From positions 1-64,000 of the forward strand of contig JAGRNR010000005.1 of assembly GCA_020440645.1 (NCBI GenBank): a stretch of DNA of 64,000 nucleotides, written 5' to 3'. Each line of letters starts with the position of its first letter. Position 1 is the stretch's first letter. A program made the translations under genes and the position numbers. The notes below the pieces were generated by a model. It was not told the DNA's origin. It was given only the letters and a program-made list of their open reading frames with translations, and made no database searches. Source of the stretch: JAHEFU01 sp020440645. Its GTDB lineage: Bacteria; 4484-113; JAFGCY01. Shown here piece by piece: positions 1-7,956 of the stretch.

Positions 1-239
1 GCCAGTTCCTCGCCCGTCGCTGCGGGCAGGGCATCCATCTGGCTGGGCACGGCCACAGCCTGTGACGGGACAAGTATCTCGGTGTCGATCTGAGCCTTGC
101 CCTTGCCACATGAGACCATGAGAAGCAGGATGAAGACTGAACTCAGGAACAATCCCGGCCTGAGTGAAGCTCCGCCAAGGAGCTTGCATCGACAGCAGTT
201 GCCCGTTGGATAAGGGCTGCCGCAAGTACGCATTGCCAT
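1..239 (-). CDS. Partial lipoprotein (N-terminal part only)
   Basis: The frame is open from the window edge back to an ATG at 237-239, with another ATG at 231-233 and a TTG at 150-152. A hydrophobic stretch (FLSSVFILLLMVSC) ends in a lipobox cysteine followed by GKGKAQ, so the product should be a lipid-anchored exported protein. From the ATGs the region before the hydrophobic core is unusually long (about 30 residues). From the TTG the signal peptide is short and lacks the usual positive charges, so the true start is uncertain. Only about 30 residues of mature protein are inside the window, too few to name a family. It is the first of many lipoproteins in this stretch. Confidence 0.5.
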   Translation of the reverse strand, partial: MAMRTCGSPYPTGNCCRCKLLGGASLRPGLFLSSVFILLLMVSCGKGKAQIDTEILVPSQAVAVPSQMDALPAATGEEL

Positions 240-431
240 GTCCGACTCCAAAAAACAGAAGCTGCCCGCACTTGTGGCTGGGCATGCGCGCAGTGCGCAG
301 GAATCCAAACATAGACCACCGAGCTACGGCAAGGAAGGTATTTAACCGGATTTTAACTTAAGCCCTTTGGCATGTTTCAACATCTGAGCAGGGCTGGGTA
401 TGTCACGCCGTTGCAGGGAAGCCGGTAGATC

Positions 432-1790
432 TCATTCAGCCGGAGCCGTTACAGGCAGGCTGAGCTGTACAAAACGCACGCGTACGTTTGCTTCGTCCCG
501 CTGGCCAGGAGAAAGTTCCTCTTCCTCGGTGGCATACACAACTGACAGATCCGATTCACTGACACTGTGCTGGAAGGAATCAAAGATGTACAGGGAGTCA
601 TCTGTACGGAAGACAGTCTGGTTGCCTTCGGTGTCAACCAGCATCACGAAGTTTCCATCAGCCAGGGGCAGGTCCGGAATCAGTCCGGCGACAGAGGGAG
701 CATGCTCATAGGCCTTCCAGTTTGCCTCTGACAGCTTGTTGCGCAGGTATTCGTATCCAACAGTGTTCTTGCCCGGCGATCCCTTTACCAGCAGGTTGCC
801 GGCAGCATCAATCGCGATCGGCATGTCCGGGCAGAAGCTGCCGGTATTGATGAGCTCGCAGGAGTAATCGGACAGCCTGAGCCGGCTGATGCTGCTGTTG
901 GCACTGGCATGCCCGCCATTGATCCAGGTCAGGTAGCCATCATTTGTAATTGACTTGATGCTGCCTTCCGGTGTCGGCTCCGAATGCAGTAGAGTGCCGT
1001 CCGGTGCCAGCAGGTCCATCGAACAGATCCCGGCGCTGAAGTCAGTACGCGAGAACATGAAGTTGCCATTCTCAGTGAGCTGGGCATAGTTGAATCCACC
1101 AGTCATGCCCGGGAAAACGCGACTGAATGTGCCATCCGACAAGCGCTGGTAATCAAAGCCATGCCCGACCCTCAGGCACAGCGTGAGCTGGCCGCTGTCC
1201 TCCAGGTTGATCCGCTGCGGTTCTCCACTGAGCACACTAATGTCGGCATCCGCCAGCAGCTTGCCAGCTGCATCGAGCACGAACAGGTGACCGGCATTGC
1301 TCACCGCCAGCAGTCTGCCGTCCGGGCTGGTGGACACCCGTGAGACCTTGTGGGAAGCCTGCAGCCCGCCGGCAAGCTCCACGCTCCAGCGTGTGCTGCC
1401 GTCCTGCATGTCAAGCACCTGGAGCTGGTGTCCATTGTCAAACAGGGCAAGACCGATTTCCCTGCCGTAGAAGACCTTGGCACGCTCCGGCAGATCGTCC
1501 ACCTCCCGCTCCCAGACTTGCCTGCCGCTTGAGTCAAATGCTATGAAGCGATTTCCGCTGTGGATCACGATCATGCCGCCATCAGTGACATACATCCGGT
1601 TGCGCATATTGCCGTCAAACCACTCAGTTTCCCAGTCGCGCAACAGCAATGGGTAGTATCCGGTGGCTGGCCTGGTGATGTATATGATCAGGGCCGTGCA
1701 TGCCAGCAGCAATCCAAGCAGGCTGAATCCGATCCATGCCAGGATCCGCTTTGCACGGTTGCCATGTCGTCTGCCGTCCTTCCCCATCAC
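432..1790 (-). CDS. Membrane-anchored PQQ/WD40-like beta-propeller protein
   Basis: 452 residues. A basic N-terminus (GKDGRRHGNRAKR) is followed by one transmembrane segment at about residues 15-38 with no clear cleavage site, so the protein is probably a single-pass inner-membrane protein with an outside domain. The rest repeats short beta-strand units such as FIAFDSSGRQVWERE, LQVLDMQDGSTRWSVEL and LFVLDAAGKLL, typical of PQQ/quinoprotein-like propeller blades. It is a paralog of the genes at 3389-4795 and 57710-59005, sharing the pattern of a Trp-rich start, 'G+xVW' blades and a 'DGxxxxxSxxGxL' core. No catalytic residues are recognisable, so a binding or scaffolding role is inferred. The start is GTG at 1790 or the ATG directly after it. 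Confidence 0.8.
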   Translation of the reverse strand: MMGKDGRRHGNRAKRILAWIGFSLLGLLLACTALIIYITRPATGYYPLLLRDWETEWFDGNMRNRMYVTDGGMIVIHSGNRFIAFDSSGRQVWEREVDDLPERAKVFYGREIGLALFDNGHQLQVLDMQDGSTRWSVELAGGLQASHKVSRVSTSPDGRLLAVSNAGHLFVLDAAGKLLADADISVLSGEPQRINLEDSGQLTLCLRVGHGFDYQRLSDGTFSRVFPGMTGGFNYAQLTENGNFMFSRTDFSAGICSMDLLAPDGTLLHSEPTPEGSIKSITNDGYLTWINGGHASANSSISRLRLSDYSCELINTGSFCPDMPIAIDAAGNLLVKGSPGKNTVGYEYLRNKLSEANWKAYEHAPSVAGLIPDLPLADGNFVMLVDTEGNQTVFRTDDSLYIFDSFQHSVSESDLSVVYATEEEELSPGQRDEANVRVRFVQLSLPVTAPAE

Positions 1791-1833
1791 AGCAGCTTAG
1801 CACCGGTTTCAGCGAACCTGGGAACCGGGCTGC

Positions 1834-2115
1834 TCAGCCGTCGTGGACGCTGCCCTCTCCGATGATGTGCACGCGGATGTCCTTCACACCGGCAGCCTGC
1901 ATCAGTTCCTTCAGTTCAGGGTGGTCCATGAAGGCCTTGAAGGCCGCGAGGTCAGCGTCCTTCTTGATTACATAGGCATGGTTGGGGTCGTTGACATCCT
2001 GGTTGACGGTTGCACCGGCCAGACCGGCAGCCACGCGGGCGGGGCCATGCTCAGTGTAGACCTTCAGCCAGCGGTCATAGTCCTCAAGCCAGTGTTCGAT
2101 GATTGCAGTTGCCAT
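1834..2115 (-). CDS. Small dimeric alpha/beta-barrel (ABM-like) protein
   Basis: 93 residues, no signal peptide, so cytoplasmic. The pattern (IIEHWLEDYDRWLKVY near the N-terminus, a middle beta strand HAYVIKK, then helix and VKDIRVHIIGEG at the end) looks like the ferredoxin-like fold of antibiotic-biosynthesis-monooxygenase and related dimeric alpha-beta barrel proteins. Members of that superfamily range from monooxygenases to proteins of unknown role, so no reaction is assigned. A GGAGAC ribosome-binding sequence lies upstream of the ATG at 2115. It is separated from the propeller gene downstream by 43 nt and may be co-transcribed with it. Confidence 0.7.
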   Translation of the reverse strand: MATAIIEHWLEDYDRWLKVYTEHGPARVAAGLAGATVNQDVNDPNHAYVIKKDADLAAFKAFMDHPELKELMQAAGVKDIRVHIIGEGSVHDG

Positions 2116-2309
2116 TCCCGGTCTCCTCAGTGTTTCATTCCAACCGGGACATGATAACAGCGCGCCAGCCTAGGACAAAAGGTTTAAAGAGCAGGGATGC
2201 GGCCTCAACCGATACCCCAGCAAGAGAGACAAGAATCAAGTGATTACAATCACTGTACAAGTGATCTAAACATAGTAGTAACCATTGATACCTGCAATCA
2301 GCAAGTAAA

Positions 2310-3200
2310 TCATGTCTGAAATTGAACCTGCTTCAATTCAAGCCTTATACTTACTGGCTTATCTGACAACGAAGCAATGCCGGTTAGGAAGTGCTCTCCA
2401 AGCAAAGTTTCGTCACCGAGGGAACTGTTGATGTAAATCACCCCTTTGCCGACATATGACCCAGCACTATCGAAAAACAGCACTTCAGCATCAAAGATCC
2501 GGACTACCTTCAGACAATCCAGCTCTAATGCAAAGTCATAAAGGTGATGTTCATCATCACTTACAGCATTCCGCGACCAGTGGAGATCCATCCACTTTAT
2601 CCCATCAACCCCTTCCGGGAAGACTCCCATCTGCAATGCATCAAGAGGAAATCCACCATATTTTTCGTACAGTTCCTTGTCAGTATCAAATCCCGGTGTG
2701 TGGTCAACACCGTCATCCTGATACAGAGTGGCTAGTTCAGGGTAGAAATCAGATTCCACAACGGCAAGATAATCAACTAGACCTTCGATTAAAAGAGCCT
2801 CCTGTAGCAAGTGCGGGTTGTCATTATTGTCGTAAAACCAAACCCAGCCTGCTCTCTTTCCAATCCGGTTCTCAATGTGATCTAAATCAAATTCAATGGC
2901 GACACGTTTGGCATTGCCAAGTGTATCCTCGATATAGTCAATTGCTCTTTGATGCCTTTCAGGCTCAAGTGACTTGGTGGGGGCCATTACCCCAAACAGC
3001 CATAGTTCAAAATTTCCATAATCAAAGGAAACGATATTCCCGGAAACTGCTTTATGAAAGAAAACTGTTTTTTTGTACGAAGAAACAGGCTTCAAATTTA
3101 AAGGCTGAAGTGATTCTTGGGTTTGATCTTCTGCCTGGGAGCAGATGGGCAATAATGAAATGCAGGCTATTATCAAACTGATGTAAGATTGCAATCGCAC
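2310..3200 (-). CDS. Exported SNase (TNase)-like protein, catalytic site probably degenerate
   Basis: 296 residues with a Sec signal peptide (hydrophobic ISLIIACISLLPIC, likely cut after SQA near residue 23). Residues about 50-150 follow the staphylococcal-nuclease layout: a strand (FELWLFGVMAP) where nucleases have RLxGIDxPE, then AIDYIEDTLGNAKRVAIEFD, then ENRIGKRAGWVWF in place of the usual DRYGRxLAYVY, then LLQEALLIEGLVDYL. The usual arginine and glutamate of the first motif are absent, so nuclease activity is doubtful. The C-terminal 140 residues resemble nothing I recognise. The gene and its flanks are clearly richer in A+T than the neighbours, which suggests acquisition by transfer. 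Confidence 0.7.
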   Translation of the reverse strand: MRLQSYISLIIACISLLPICSQAEDQTQESLQPLNLKPVSSYKKTVFFHKAVSGNIVSFDYGNFELWLFGVMAPTKSLEPERHQRAIDYIEDTLGNAKRVAIEFDLDHIENRIGKRAGWVWFYDNNDNPHLLQEALLIEGLVDYLAVVESDFYPELATLYQDDGVDHTPGFDTDKELYEKYGGFPLDALQMGVFPEGVDGIKWMDLHWSRNAVSDDEHHLYDFALELDCLKVVRIFDAEVLFFDSAGSYVGKGVIYINSSLGDETLLGEHFLTGIASLSDKPVSIRLELKQVQFQT

Positions 3201-3388
3201 CTTGTAACCTCCTCAATTAAATGTAGCACCATTTACCCTAGGTTATCAGTGTAGGCTTGCTTGCAGGATTCTGACCCGCCTCCGGGATCTGTACCAGTCT
3301 GAAAGTGGCAGTTCATACATTTCCAGTCCATCTCCATGGTAACAGGGAATCCGTCATCCGTGTGAACCAGTACTGACCCAGCATTGGC

Positions 3389-4795
3389 TCATTCAGGCAG
3401 CTCCATGCAGACCATCCGTGTTTCCCAAGTGAATGCCTTCAGCTTGCGGGACTGGTGCGCATAGAACCTCCCCTCATGAAAGGTGAATGTGTCAGACATC
3501 ATCCATTCAGTCTCGCCCGGTAGCTCCCGCTGCCTTGATTCCCCGGAGCCGTTCACTGAAAGCAGGACAGGGCCGTGGTTGAAGAGCAGGCTGGTCACCA
3601 TCTTCGGAGAGCTGCCAGGGTCAAGCTTTGCTGACCTGGATGCACGGTCATGCCAGTCCATGGCTAATTTCCAGGTTTTCGAGTACAGGTCGCGGATTCC
3701 CTGGCTTGCTTTCCACATGCTGCCAATCACAACGAAGCCACCGTCTGCCTCCGCATACTTGACCCGGGCGTTTGCGAGGGATGATGGCAGTTCAACTACC
3801 GTGTCCTCGCCCGTATATCCGTTGACAATCCAGACCTTCCTCACCGAACCGGAAAGATTGACCCGGCCGAATTTCCCTCCCCAGCTTCGCCAGAGGTTGC
3901 TAGAGGCGGATTCGTCAGCGGGGAGTATGTGGCCTGGCTGGACTGATGTGCCGGATTGGTCAACCAGCATGCAGGATGATTCGCCGGACCTTGTCACTAC
4001 AGGCAGCAGGGCCACGTTCTCCTTCGACATGACAGGCCAGGCATGGAAGCGGACAGCCCTGTTCTCACCCATTTCCATGATTGTTTTATTGCCATCGGGA
4101 CTGGAGAACAGCCATTTGAGCTCAGTGTCCGCGAGGACTTCAGCGTCATTGGATTGGGAATACAGGACATTGCCATTGTTGTATACAACCGCAACGGATG
4201 CGCTCCCCGAATCATCCGGCAGTGGGATCATCCTGTAGACCTGCATCTGCCTGTCAAGTACACGGATTTCATCCGGCAACACGATAGCAGTGAAGCTGCC
4301 GTTTGCGGAAACTGCCATTGCATGGATATCGAGCCCTGGTTCCGTTGCCAATTGATCAGGATAGATGCCGATCCGCTGGCCGTCTTCCGCATTTATCAGC
4401 TCCAGCAGGCTGTCTGATTTGCGGATGGCTATTGGCTTTCCCGGTGCAAACATGCTGATTGCAGGCATTTCGCCGGCTTCCAGTTCCCTGCTCCAGACTT
4501 CCTCCCCCTCCGTTGAAATCATTGTCAGGCGGTCACTCTGGCTGTCCAGCAGTCCGCAATCTTCCTTGGAATGAATGCTGCCGAAGGGGCTTCCGTCTTG
4601 CCAGTCCGTGGCCCAGATGATTCCAGGCATGGGCCCGCGATGGATCAACAGCGCGATCGTACCCAGCAGCCAGGTGGCTGTGAAGTAAATCAGGAAAGTC
4701 GCAAGGGGTTTTGGAATCCGGCGGACGATGATGCGGACAAATGCAAGGCCTTCAAGGCCGCCTGCATCTTCCCTATTGGCATCCAGCTGTCCCAC
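3389..4795 (-). CDS. Membrane-anchored beta-propeller protein (paralog of 432-1790)
   Basis: 468 residues from a GTG at 4795. One transmembrane segment lies at about residues 32-52 (ATFLIYFTATWLLGTIALLI) after a basic stretch (VRRIPK), so the bulk is predicted outside the inner membrane. The outside part begins WATDWQDG, matching AWKAQWQDG in the paralog at 57710-59005, and continues with propeller-like units (TEGEEVWSREL, LLELINAEDGQRIG). A TAATCT box lies 6 nt before the GTG, so the transcript may be nearly leaderless. The reading frame stays open for 51 codons past its TGA stop down to a TAA at 3233-3235; see findings. Confidence 0.75.
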   Translation of the reverse strand: MGQLDANREDAGGLEGLAFVRIIVRRIPKPLATFLIYFTATWLLGTIALLIHRGPMPGIIWATDWQDGSPFGSIHSKEDCGLLDSQSDRLTMISTEGEEVWSRELEAGEMPAISMFAPGKPIAIRKSDSLLELINAEDGQRIGIYPDQLATEPGLDIHAMAVSANGSFTAIVLPDEIRVLDRQMQVYRMIPLPDDSGSASVAVVYNNGNVLYSQSNDAEVLADTELKWLFSSPDGNKTIMEMGENRAVRFHAWPVMSKENVALLPVVTRSGESSCMLVDQSGTSVQPGHILPADESASSNLWRSWGGKFGRVNLSGSVRKVWIVNGYTGEDTVVELPSSLANARVKYAEADGGFVVIGSMWKASQGIRDLYSKTWKLAMDWHDRASRSAKLDPGSSPKMVTSLLFNHGPVLLSVNGSGESRQRELPGETEWMMSDTFTFHEGRFYAHQSRKLKAFTWETRMVCMELPE

Positions 4796-4827
4796 CTTGC
4801 TAGATTAGCAGCAGGACGGTAGATGAA

Positions 4828-5577
4828 TCAGGCCTGCAGGCCATCCATCCCGGCGGCCGTCATCACCGAGTCCAGTGCGATCGGCCAGGGTGAGTAGAAT
4901 GCCTGGGCGTACTTGCCGCGCGCCTGGCGGCCCCAGCGCATAGCGTTGGCACCGAAGAAGTCACGGATGCCCGGATTCTGTTCCGCACGGCCGAACTGGC
5001 TTTCATGGGCGTAGATGCTGGCCAGCCATTCCTCATGCCAGGGTGTGACGTCAACGACGAAGCTCGGCATCAGCGTCGGCGGCAGGAAGTAGAAGTATGT
5101 GGCACGGGCATGCCAGGTTTCATAGCCCAGGTCCATCTTCTTAAGGTGCGCATAGTTCGCGCCATGCGCCACGATCAACCCGCCCTTGATGTGGTCATTG
5201 TGCCCGAGCCCGCGTCCCGGCGGCAGCTCGTAATAAGTGCCGAGCACCACCTCCGGGCGGTACTTGGCAATCAGCCGGGCCACGGCGCGGCGGTTTTCCA
5301 TCGTGTCTTCCACACCGCAGTCAGGCAGGTTCATGTTCTCGCGGATGCTGACCTTGAGGATCTTCGCGGCCTCGATGCTCTCCTGTTCACGGATCGCCAC
5401 ATTCCCGCCGCTGCCCATCTCACCGCGGGTCAGGTCCACGATGCCGGTCTTACGGCCCTGGGCAGCCAGCTTCAGAAGCAGGCCGCCGGCGCCGATTTCC
5501 GCGTCGTCGGGATGCGGGCCGAATACCAGCACATCAAGCTTCGGGGCGGAGGAGTCTCCGTAGATCAGGTCAGACAT
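4828..5577 (-). CDS. LmbE/PIG-L family zinc deacetylase, BshB1-like
   Basis: 249 residues, cytoplasmic. The metal-binding HPDD motif is at residues 22-25 and a second motif HNDH at 126-129, both typical of the LmbE/PIG-L fold, where zinc is held by two histidines and an aspartate. LTRGEMGSGG at 49-58 and the following R..E are hallmarks of the BshB1 subgroup, which removes acetyl from N-acetylglucosaminyl-malate in bacillithiol synthesis. No bshA or bshC is in the window, so the substrate is inferred and could be another GlcNAc conjugate. The -10-like GATAAT at 5586-5591 ends 8 nt before the ATG with no Shine-Dalgarno, suggesting a leaderless or near-leaderless transcript. Confidence 0.85.
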   Translation of the reverse strand: MSDLIYGDSSAPKLDVLVFGPHPDDAEIGAGGLLLKLAAQGRKTGIVDLTRGEMGSGGNVAIREQESIEAAKILKVSIRENMNLPDCGVEDTMENRRAVARLIAKYRPEVVLGTYYELPPGRGLGHNDHIKGGLIVAHGANYAHLKKMDLGYETWHARATYFYFLPPTLMPSFVVDVTPWHEEWLASIYAHESQFGRAEQNPGIRDFFGANAMRWGRQARGKYAQAFYSPWPIALDSVMTAAGMDGLQA

Positions 5578-5630
5578 GGAACGGTATTATCCTGCGGGAA
5601 CTGCTAATAGTTCAATATCGAGAACTGTTC

Positions 5631-6968
5631 TCACTCGCCCTTCAGCTTCGTGCCGGCTTCCTTGCGGGCCTCGTAGGTTCCACCGTTGCCCTTCACATGC
5701 TCCAGCACCGTGCGGTCTGAAATACGACGCGTGGCATAGCTCCCCAGCTCAGCCTGGGTGCTCTGGCAGGCCAGCTCACCAAGCAGTACATCGTCAGTGA
5801 TGCGCATTGCCGCTGCGCGCTGCACGTCGCTGTCGGTTGATGACAGCGCCACGGCCAGCAGCTGGTGCCCGTCCGCCAGTTCCTTGACGGCCTGCAGCTG
5901 GACTGCCGGGTCGAGGCAGTCGCGTGCGATTTCCGCCAGCAGCTGTGGGTCGCGGATACATTCGCAGGCTGCCATCCGCACTTCCGCGTGGACGTCCGTC
6001 ATGCAGATCCGCTTCAGAAGCGCATCATCATCCAACAGCCAGACAGCCGCCTCACGCACAATTTCTCGGCTGTCCTCCACGGCCACCTTCGCCAGCACAT
6101 CCTGGTCACGCAGCTTCATCACGGCCGCCATGCGTACATCGCTGATCCGGTCGGTGCGCGCGATGCTGCCCAGCACCGCCTGGTCCTCGATGCGCTCCAC
6201 TGCGGCGATGCGCACCTCGTCACTCTTGTCACCGCGGGCCGCATTGCCGATCGCATCCAGCGAACTGACCCGGCGCACGGCCGCCAGCCTGATGTCACGG
6301 TTGGGGTCATCGCGCAGCAGCTCCTCGAGGATCGCTTCGTCCTGCAGCCGGCCGATCGCGGTCACCCTAACCGCCATGTCCCGGTCGTTCCGGGCTATGT
6401 CTCCGAGGATGAACTGGTCGTCAAGCCGGGCAGTGGCGCGCTGGCGGGTGGTGGCGGTCTTCTCCGTCTTGGCGATGTCTATCAGCAATTCCTCATCCTG
6501 CAGGTTGCCGACCGCTTCCTGCCGGACCTCCCAGTCGCTGCTGTGTTCAAACAGCTTCGCCAGCAGCTTCTGCTCCACCAGGCGACCGGCAGCCGCCTTG
6601 CGCAGCGGCAGGTCAGGGTCTGAGGTCGCAATGCTGAACAGCAGGGGTTGGTCGTTACAGACATCCAGCGCCGCCTGGCGCACCATCCGTTCTGGGTCGG
6701 TCTTCACGAAACCGGCAATCGCAGCCTGGTCCGTCAGGCGTACCACTGCCCGGCTGCGTACCAGCGGGTCCTGCGCACTGCCCGCGACCTGGGCAAGCAT
6801 GGATTCGTCACTTATCCGGTCGAGGCAGGCCAGCCTGACCCGCTGCTCCGGATCCTTTGCGGCAAGCCGCGCCAGCGTGGGCTGGTCCGTCAATTCCTCC
6901 AGTGACTCAAGCCTGACCTGCCAGTCGCTGTGCTGCCATTTCGGCCTGAATTTATCAAGCAGTCCCAT
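5631..6968 (-). CDS. HEAT/LRV-like helical repeat protein with about 16 copies of a 26-residue repeat
   Basis: 445 residues, no signal peptide. After a short N-terminus (GLLDKFRPKWQHSDW) the whole protein is built of about 16 head-to-tail repeats with a strict 26-residue period and the approximate pattern VRxxAVxRLxDxxLLxxIAxxDxxx. Examples are VRIAAVERIEDQAVLGSIAR and VRMAAVMKLRDQDVLAKVAV. This is the pattern of alpha-helical solenoids (HEAT, LRV), which bind proteins or nucleic acids. No catalytic domain is attached, so an adaptor or scaffold role is inferred. It lies 53 nt from the LmbE-type gene downstream on the same strand, and its start faces the plus-strand gene at 7177. Confidence 0.85.
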   Translation of the reverse strand: MGLLDKFRPKWQHSDWQVRLESLEELTDQPTLARLAAKDPEQRVRLACLDRISDESMLAQVAGSAQDPLVRSRAVVRLTDQAAIAGFVKTDPERMVRQAALDVCNDQPLLFSIATSDPDLPLRKAAAGRLVEQKLLAKLFEHSSDWEVRQEAVGNLQDEELLIDIAKTEKTATTRQRATARLDDQFILGDIARNDRDMAVRVTAIGRLQDEAILEELLRDDPNRDIRLAAVRRVSSLDAIGNAARGDKSDEVRIAAVERIEDQAVLGSIARTDRISDVRMAAVMKLRDQDVLAKVAVEDSREIVREAAVWLLDDDALLKRICMTDVHAEVRMAACECIRDPQLLAEIARDCLDPAVQLQAVKELADGHQLLAVALSSTDSDVQRAAAMRITDDVLLGELACQSTQAELGSYATRRISDRTVLEHVKGNGGTYEARKEAGTKLKGE

Positions 6969-7176
6969 GTTTCCTCTATTGTGCCCGGCGGAACTCGCCT
7001 GTGAATCCGCCTTACATATTCTATAAGTGTGCCTCTCCCCCGTAATTTAGTCACCGATTTGGCCCCAGCTGCGTCATTATTTACCGAAAGGGAATCTGCG
7101 AGCGGAAATCGCGACAGGAATATTTGCCGCGACCGAAAACTCCAAGGGAGGCCGTGCAGGACAGGCCGGGACGATA

Positions 7177-7896
7177 ATGCATCTGGATCAGATATTCACA
7201 GGGGCATTCGAATGGCTCAGCGGGCCGCTGGGCACCGGTCTGGCCATCTTCATGCTGATCTTCGGCGGCCTCGCTTTCTGGGCATTTTCCAACGTCGCAA
7301 TCTGGGATGACGCCGAGGAAAACATCGGCAATGAAGCCTTCTGGGTTTCGATGGTGGTCTTCGTCCCATTCATCGGCATACCGCTCTATGCCCTGGTGCG
7401 CCTGCTGCTGGTGCTTCACACCCTTGTGACCGACCTCTGTGACCAGGGTTACCGCAAGTTCATCGGCGGCAACAAGCTGGTGCGCTTCAGCCCGGTCGGC
7501 ACCCCGATGAAGCAGCAGCTGCGCTACACGATCTACCGCCAGGCTGGTGGCGGTGTGAACACGAACACCCGGCCGGACCTGATGAAGGGTCCCCGCACGA
7601 TTGGATCAACCCGCCCGGACCCGGAGCACAAGCCATTCACCGCCACCATCGCGGGCGAGAAGGGAGACCTGCTGCGCGAGACAAAGGCACGCGCCAGCCG
7701 TGGTGAGCCGCTCGAGATAGCGGTGATCAACCACAACTTCATGCCAAAGGATGCCGCAGCTACGCGCAGCCGGGCTGGATCAGGCAGCAGCCCGTTTGAG
7801 GTCAGCCGCAGGGAACACCAGAAGATGTCCTGGCGCGCGAAGATGCGCGAGCTGCGAAGCGAACGCTTCGGCCAGGCCAGCCGTCCGAGCGCCTGA
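7177..7896 (+). CDS. Two-transmembrane protein of unknown function
   Basis: 239 residues. Two hydrophobic segments at about residues 17-40 (TGLAIFMLIFGGLAFWAF) and 55-85 (WVSMVVFVPFIGIPLYALV) anchor the protein in the membrane. The remaining 150 residues are polar, rich in Arg, Pro and Gly, and look largely disordered, ending in a basic region (RREHQKMSWRAKMRELRSER). I do not recognise a family. It is divergent from the helical-repeat gene and lies about 60 nt upstream of the secreted peptidase, on the same strand, so the two could be co-transcribed. Confidence 0.7.
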   Translation: MHLDQIFTGAFEWLSGPLGTGLAIFMLIFGGLAFWAFSNVAIWDDAEENIGNEAFWVSMVVFVPFIGIPLYALVRLLLVLHTLVTDLCDQGYRKFIGGNKLVRFSPVGTPMKQQLRYTIYRQAGGGVNTNTRPDLMKGPRTIGSTRPDPEHKPFTATIAGEKGDLLRETKARASRGEPLEIAVINHNFMPKDAAATRSRAGSGSSPFEVSRREHQKMSWRAKMRELRSERFGQASRPSA

Positions 7897-7956
7897 GCTG
7901 ATCCCCTGGCCGCATAGGCTATGCTGGATCAGACAAATCCCCATGGAGGATTCCAC

